From Dialister sp. (GTDB taxonomy: Bacteria > Bacillota > Negativicutes > Veillonellales > Dialisteraceae): DNA of 10,827 nt. Made by a program: the position numbers and the translations under genes. Within the stretch, counting starts at the first letter, position 1. The number at the start of each line of letters is the position of its first letter. Location: contig JAIJLI010000041.1 of NCBI GenBank assembly GCA_022722495.1, positions 1 to 10,827 on the forward strand. The letters run 5' to 3'. Shown here in pieces: positions 7,078-10,827 of this stretch. The notes beneath the pieces were generated by a model. That model saw only the letters and a program-made list of their open reading frames with translations. It had not been told where the DNA came from and ran no database searches.

Positions 7078-8433
7078 GTACAGGACCTGCAAAATCAAAT
7101 GAGAAACCTACCTCAGATAGAAGACTCGAATGTGGCATCTGGACAGTCTCAGAGCGCAGTTTCTGTAGAGCCATCATCAGAAGACGTTGAGCTTGATGCC
7201 CGAGATTACGCCTACATGGCTGCCATTAAGACCAAGCCATTCCTTATCTTGGGCGGTTTCTCAGGTACGGGAAAGAGCTTGCTTGTCAAGAGCCTGGCCT
7301 TTGCAACATGTCCGTGTGACGGAGTTTTGAATACCTCTGAAACATCGCCTGGCAATTATCTCCTTGTCAGTGTAAAGCCTAACTGGCATGATGCAACTGA
7401 TATTACCGGATTCCGTTCGTCTGTGAACAGAAACTATTATGTAACAGATTTCATGCGCTTTCTGGTAAAGGCAAAACACCATCCGAAAGTTCCTTTCTTT
7501 GTCTGTCTTGATGAGATGAATCTTGCGCCTGTGGAGGAGTTTTTTGCTGATTTCCTCAGCGTCATAGAATCAAGAAAACGCAAGAAGGATGGCTCTGTTG
7601 TTACAGACGCAATTGTGCCTGCCAGTGTATTCAATGACAGCAGCTATGGGGATGATTTCAATATATTCCTGGAACTTGGTTTGAAACCTACCATCGAGGT
7701 TAAGGATGTAACAGACTTTTCTGCGAGGATAAAGGAAGCAGAAGAGGATGAATCCGATTTCTTCGAGCAGAGCTGGCTGGTAGATGAACTGAAGCGTGAT
7801 GGTTTGACTATTCCGCAGAACGTAATCATCATAGGTACCGTCAACATGGATGATACTACCAATTCCTTCTCAAGAAAGGTAATCGACAGAGCCATGACTT
7901 TTGAGACGATTGTTGAAGATTTTGACCAGTCTTACTTTGAGTACGATGTCACGCTTGACTATGTAAAGAAATATCGGAAGGGCGAACTGTTTATCAGCGA
8001 TGAAGTACGTGCTACCGAAATGCTTGTGGATGGTCGTTTTGAACTGTCTGAAGAAGATGAAAAGCAAATCATCGACTTTATCAATAGTATAAACTCTGAT
8101 TTGAAAGGCACTCCTTTCAAGATTAGTTACCGAATACTGAATGAGACAATCCTGCTCTATCGTGCTAAAAAGAAAATAGTTGAACTGATGGGAGAGGAAG
8201 AGGAAAAAGATGATGTGCAGATCAATACTGATTTGAACTCAATATTTGATAATATCTTAATGCAGAAGGTCTTACCTCGTATAGAAGGTGATTATGAAAA
8301 GTGTGACGCATGCTTGGTAAAGTTGGCTGCCAGAGCTGATAAGAACAACTGGAACCAAAGTTTAGAAAAAATAGAATTTATGATAGACCGCTTTGGTAAA
8401 GACCATAGTGGTTTTACCAGTTTCTGGAATTAA
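6559..8433 (+). CDS. mcrB: McrB-like AAA+ NTPase with novel N-terminal domain
   Basis: This 624-aa protein is the likely NTP-driven motor of a McrBC-type restriction complex. Residues 1-173 are the domain shared with the preceding gene. A disordered Ser/Gln/Glu-rich linker (about 178-210) leads to the AAA+ core: Walker A GFSGTGKS (233-240), Walker B VPFFVCLDEMN (311-321), and the McrB-type sensor segment GTVNMDD (426-432) followed by SRKVIDRA (438-445), where Arg444 may act across subunits. In E. coli McrB the Walker B to sensor interval is shorter; here about 105 residues separate them, with an acidic, Lys-rich insertion at about 338-415. The C-terminal helical part (about 450-624) is typical of AAA+ lids. 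Whether it uses GTP, like E. coli McrB, or ATP cannot be told. The nuclease gene follows after 9 bp. Confidence 0.9.
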   Translation: MRIDDFSLAFNCSGCPSWGTAIVNQDTKKLHLIKKDVASNIVIGMMHKCVTINTHDFSLPIGKGSKIYYGNTGFDGATSEPMLVSVFDKVFVNKVQIPASFVLAIIRDRAEAHSGRLQIKYTPKLKYGNISNEDFFKEAEKKLGISSSTPWVIYDIDIAGQEELHFTALIGKDVQDLQNQMRNLPQIEDSNVASGQSQSAVSVEPSSEDVELDARDYAYMAAIKTKPFLILGGFSGTGKSLLVKSLAFATCPCDGVLNTSETSPGNYLLVSVKPNWHDATDITGFRSSVNRNYYVTDFMRFLVKAKHHPKVPFFVCLDEMNLAPVEEFFADFLSVIESRKRKKDGSVVTDAIVPASVFNDSSYGDDFNIFLELGLKPTIEVKDVTDFSARIKEAEEDESDFFEQSWLVDELKRDGLTIPQNVIIIGTVNMDDTTNSFSRKVIDRAMTFETIVEDFDQSYFEYDVTLDYVKKYRKGELFISDEVRATEMLVDGRFELSEEDEKQIIDFINSINSDLKGTPFKISYRILNETILLYRAKKKIVELMGEEEEKDDVQINTDLNSIFDNILMQKVLPRIEGDYEKCDACLVKLAARADKNNWNQSLEKIEFMIDRFGKDHSGFTSFWN

Positions 8434-8442
8434 GATAAGGAT

Positions 8443-10668
8443 ATGGATGTATTGAAGTTTGAGTGTCCTGACTACCTGATTACGGTCAGTACGGCATCTG
8501 TTAATTATGCATGGGATAGGTTTGTGCGACGTGTAAGAAGTGCCGCACAGACTTATTGCGCCTATTCTTCGAGCCGTAAGGGCACGTTGAAATTACGGGA
8601 TTTACCGGCAGGAAAGAATGAGCTTGTTGCGCAGAATGATGAGATTGTGCCTTGTGAAGAATGGCCGCAGTTGTGGCCTGTCCTGTTCGAAACATGTAAG
8701 TATCAGTTTGCTGTGGAGTTCAAGCAAGGACTGGATATATCCATAGAGAAACAGTATCCTCATGTACGTCATCAGCTGAAGAGTATTGGTGAAAACTTTA
8801 AGTTTTATTCCTCTTCTTCCGACTCTGGTATTCTGGTGGGTGACATAGACTTCCTGAATTCCCCGGGAAAGTTTTCTTTTGCTTTTGATTATTGGGATGC
8901 AGACGGACACTTACATCATGAGAAAATGGAGCTGTATGTGGCATCCCCTAAGTTGGATACCAAAAACGACTTGCAGCAGATTATGGCTCTCATCAACCAG
9001 GAGTATGAGAACTATATATACGATTATCTGACATTGACTTTCAGCAGTTTTGCTCTTCAGCGCAGTGTCAAGAACAATCATATCATTTGGCTCAGCATCT
9101 TCAGGAGCGTTGTGGATGAGTATTTCAGAAACGTAAGGTTTGTAATGTCACGCCCTAACAACAAGCCTGTACGCAAAACGTATCATGCACGTCCTGAAAG
9201 GATACGCAGATGGAGCCAGCGGGAAGAGGAACGCTACAGGAATATGGGGCAAGATGCTGAAATGCATTATTTCAGATACGAACAGACAGAGAATACAATC
9301 AACACTCGGGAAAACCGGTTTGTGAAGTATACTCTTCATGTCCTGGGAAAGAAATTCCGTGAAGTATTCAGCGAGCTGGGTGCTCTTCCTAATGTCATGG
9401 ATGCTGAGGAACGCCAATTATTGGAGGACTATCAGAGACAGTTCAAACGTCTGGAAACTTCTCCATTTTTCCAAAAGGTTGGAGAATTCGAAGGCTTTCG
9501 TCAGGAGAGCGCAATCTTGCAGCAGCGTATGGGCTACAGCAAGATATACAAGGCGTGGTTAATGCTTAAAAATTCGCTCGAACTTATTGATGGTAAAACA
9601 GATATTGGCATGAAACAAATCTGGGAACTCTATGAAATATGGTGTTTCCTGGTAATGAAGCGTCTTATAGCTAAGGTGCTTGGGTTGGATTTGCAGAAAC
9701 CGAATAATCATGTACGCGAGGATAAAAGTAAAATGCTCAACACAATCGTTAAGAGCGAGATGACGCATGTTATTGAGTTCGATAACGTAAAGAATGGAGA
9801 TAAGGTCTGCCTGGAATACCAGCACACTTATAACCGACGAACCAAGGAATTCTCGACAACAACAACTGAGCAGCGCCCTGATATCGTTGTGACAATAAAA
9901 AAGAAAGACGGATTTGTTCTTACCTATCTTTATGATGCAAAATACAGGGTGCAGGATGATGCCAGGGATGGTGAATTGGATGAGGGCGTCAGCATAGATG
10001 TTGCCGATTATCCACTGCCTGATGCCATTAATCAGATGCATCGTTATCGTGACGCCATCTACTATTCGATGAAGACAGAAGACCGTCCTTCTGCCAAGGA
10101 AATTATAGGTGGTTATATTCTTTTCCCTGGTAGAGTGGTAGGAGATGAAATCTACGGGCGTTATTTTTATCAGAGCATTAGAAAAGTGAATATCGGTGCT
10201 TTCCCTCTGTTGCCAGCTGCCAAAGAGAATGAAGATGATATCATTCAATGCGACCTGTTGGAAAGGCATCTCAGAGAAATCTTGTTAGAAGATAGTGTTT
10301 ATGAGCATGTAAAAGATTCTATCCCTCAAAAAGGCCTGGTATATGATACTGAAAACGTATTTGTATTAGCTGTCGATAGGGATGCTTATGATGATTATGA
10401 GCATAATAGGCTTTCTATGGAAATCCCTCTGGACATCAATAAAGGTATGTTCAAGATAGATTCTATCGACTATTTTATGTTTATAGTAGAGAATGCATCT
10501 GAAGGATACTATCGGGTGACAAATTCCAGACTGAGAATAAAGGATGATAAACTGATTTTAGTCCTGTCGCTGACTGATTACCAGAGCTTTGGTTTCGGTT
10601 TCAGGGAAGTTGCTGAGTGCGAGACGAAAACTATCGTCTCATTGCAGGATTTGATGAATATAGGATAG
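8443..10668 (+). CDS. McrC-like nuclease (DUF2357 and PD-(D/E)xK domain)
   Basis: This 741-aa protein is the probable nuclease subunit partnered with the McrB-like NTPase. The N-terminal 300 residues are of the DUF2357 kind, ending in the conserved stretch NTRENRFVKYTLHVLGKK (287-304). The nuclease core follows: E395/E398 in WELYEIW, P-D at 479-480 (RPDIVV), D498-A-K500 in YLYDAKYR, and a later Q-x-H-R-Y helix (531-535). Together these form a PD-(D/E)xK active site like that of the DUF524 family. It is about twice the length of E. coli McrC. Residues of about 630-741 lie beyond the nuclease core and look like a separate mixed alpha/beta domain that I cannot name. The ATG at 8443 follows a weak AAGG and a 9-bp gap. 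The catalytic residues appear intact. The McrC role rests on the neighbour and the nuclease motifs, not on close similarity to canonical McrC. Confidence 0.88.
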   Translation: MDVLKFECPDYLITVSTASVNYAWDRFVRRVRSAAQTYCAYSSSRKGTLKLRDLPAGKNELVAQNDEIVPCEEWPQLWPVLFETCKYQFAVEFKQGLDISIEKQYPHVRHQLKSIGENFKFYSSSSDSGILVGDIDFLNSPGKFSFAFDYWDADGHLHHEKMELYVASPKLDTKNDLQQIMALINQEYENYIYDYLTLTFSSFALQRSVKNNHIIWLSIFRSVVDEYFRNVRFVMSRPNNKPVRKTYHARPERIRRWSQREEERYRNMGQDAEMHYFRYEQTENTINTRENRFVKYTLHVLGKKFREVFSELGALPNVMDAEERQLLEDYQRQFKRLETSPFFQKVGEFEGFRQESAILQQRMGYSKIYKAWLMLKNSLELIDGKTDIGMKQIWELYEIWCFLVMKRLIAKVLGLDLQKPNNHVREDKSKMLNTIVKSEMTHVIEFDNVKNGDKVCLEYQHTYNRRTKEFSTTTTEQRPDIVVTIKKKDGFVLTYLYDAKYRVQDDARDGELDEGVSIDVADYPLPDAINQMHRYRDAIYYSMKTEDRPSAKEIIGGYILFPGRVVGDEIYGRYFYQSIRKVNIGAFPLLPAAKENEDDIIQCDLLERHLREILLEDSVYEHVKDSIPQKGLVYDTENVFVLAVDRDAYDDYEHNRLSMEIPLDINKGMFKIDSIDYFMFIVENASEGYYRVTNSRLRIKDDKLILVLSLTDYQSFGFGFREVAECETKTIVSLQDLMNIG
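10621..10640. repeat. Inverted repeat near the end of the nuclease gene
   Basis: GAGACGA, a 6-nt loop, then TCGTCTC: 7-bp perfect arms within the last codons of the nuclease gene, 35 bp before the vsr start. No T run follows, so it is not a standard terminator. It could modestly reduce read-through into vsr or mean nothing. Confidence 0.35.
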
Positions 10669-10674
10669 AGTAAT

Positions 10675-10827
10675 ATGTCGGACCATTTGACCATAGAACA
10701 GCGCCACAACAATATGGCGGCAATAAGAGGCAGGGATACCAAACCGGAGATTCTTGTCAGGAAATTTCTGTGGAGTAGGGGATTCAGGTATCGGCTCAAT
10801 CATCCACGCTTGCCGGGCAAGCCGGAC
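10675..10827 (+). CDS. vsr: Vsr (very short patch repair) endonuclease, 3' partial
   Basis: The first 51 codons are present and the gene runs off the window. The visible protein begins MSDHLTIEQRHNNMAAIRGR and continues with TKPEILVRKFLW, RGFRYRL and LPGKPD. This is the family's N-terminal pattern: M-x-x-I-R/K-x-x-x-T-x-P-E, the R-G-F/L-R-Y-R-L helix and G-K/R-P-D, whose Asp corresponds to catalytic Asp51 of E. coli Vsr. About 90-100 residues should follow. Vsr nicks next to the T of a T:G mismatch formed when 5-methylcytosine deaminates, starting repair back to C:G, so it usually travels with a C5-methyltransferase gene such as the one at 4956-5966. It starts 6 bp after the nuclease stop and probably belongs to the same transcript. 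Whether the full gene is intact cannot be judged. Confidence 0.93.
   Translation, partial: MSDHLTIEQRHNNMAAIRGRDTKPEILVRKFLWSRGFRYRLNHPRLPGKPD

Noticed and set aside
9559..10269. Open frame of 236 codons on the minus strand
   Set aside because: It lies wholly inside the nuclease gene, whose motifs are clear, and its own translation shows no recognisable domain.

Overview
The window looks like a genomic defence island from a member of the Bacteroidales (Bacteroides, Phocaeicola, Prevotella or a relative). Three things point there: a good match to the Bacteroidetes promoter consensus (TTTG, 20 bp, TAnnTTTG) at 179-210, A-rich leaders with few Shine-Dalgarno sites, and GC-rich hairpin repeats at the left edge of the dispersed type seen in Bacteroides genomes. 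The genus is an inference. No rRNA, tRNA, CRISPR array, transposase or integrase was seen.

Layout. Positions 1-90 hold two direct copies of a 21-bp unit and a strong hairpin. A promoter at 179-210 leads to a small Xre/Cro-type regulator (231-491). After 67 bp, nine more plus-strand genes follow almost without gaps (4- to 11-bp overlaps or gaps of 2-12 bp): a GHKL-type ATPase (559-2547), two proteins of unknown function (2537-3400 and 3403-4155), an HNH endonuclease with a GTG start (4152-4943), a C5-cytosine DNA methyltransferase (4956-5966), a stand-alone small domain protein (5963-6550), an McrB-like AAA+ NTPase (6559-8433), an McrC-like PD-(D/E)xK nuclease (8443-10668) and the start of a Vsr mismatch endonuclease (10675 onward, cut by the window end). 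The minus strand holds no convincing gene.

How it may work. The methyltransferase would mark host DNA, the HNH enzyme is the likely partner nuclease, and Vsr would repair T:G mismatches left when 5-methylcytosine deaminates. The McrB/McrC-like pair is an NTP-driven nuclease of the kind that usually attacks modified DNA. The GHKL ATPase and the two unknown proteins form an extra module upstream. The regulator probably controls the whole unit, like controller proteins of restriction-modification systems.

Most notable points. The 195-aa protein at 5963-6550 is a free-standing homologue of the N-terminal domain of the neighbouring McrB-like protein (about 50 identical positions over about 165 by eye), so the presumed recognition domain of the machine exists in two adjacent diverged copies. 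Combining a GHKL ATPase module, an HNH/C5-methyltransferase pair, McrBC-like genes and Vsr in one tightly packed unit is also unusual, and I do not recall a named defence system with exactly this gene set.
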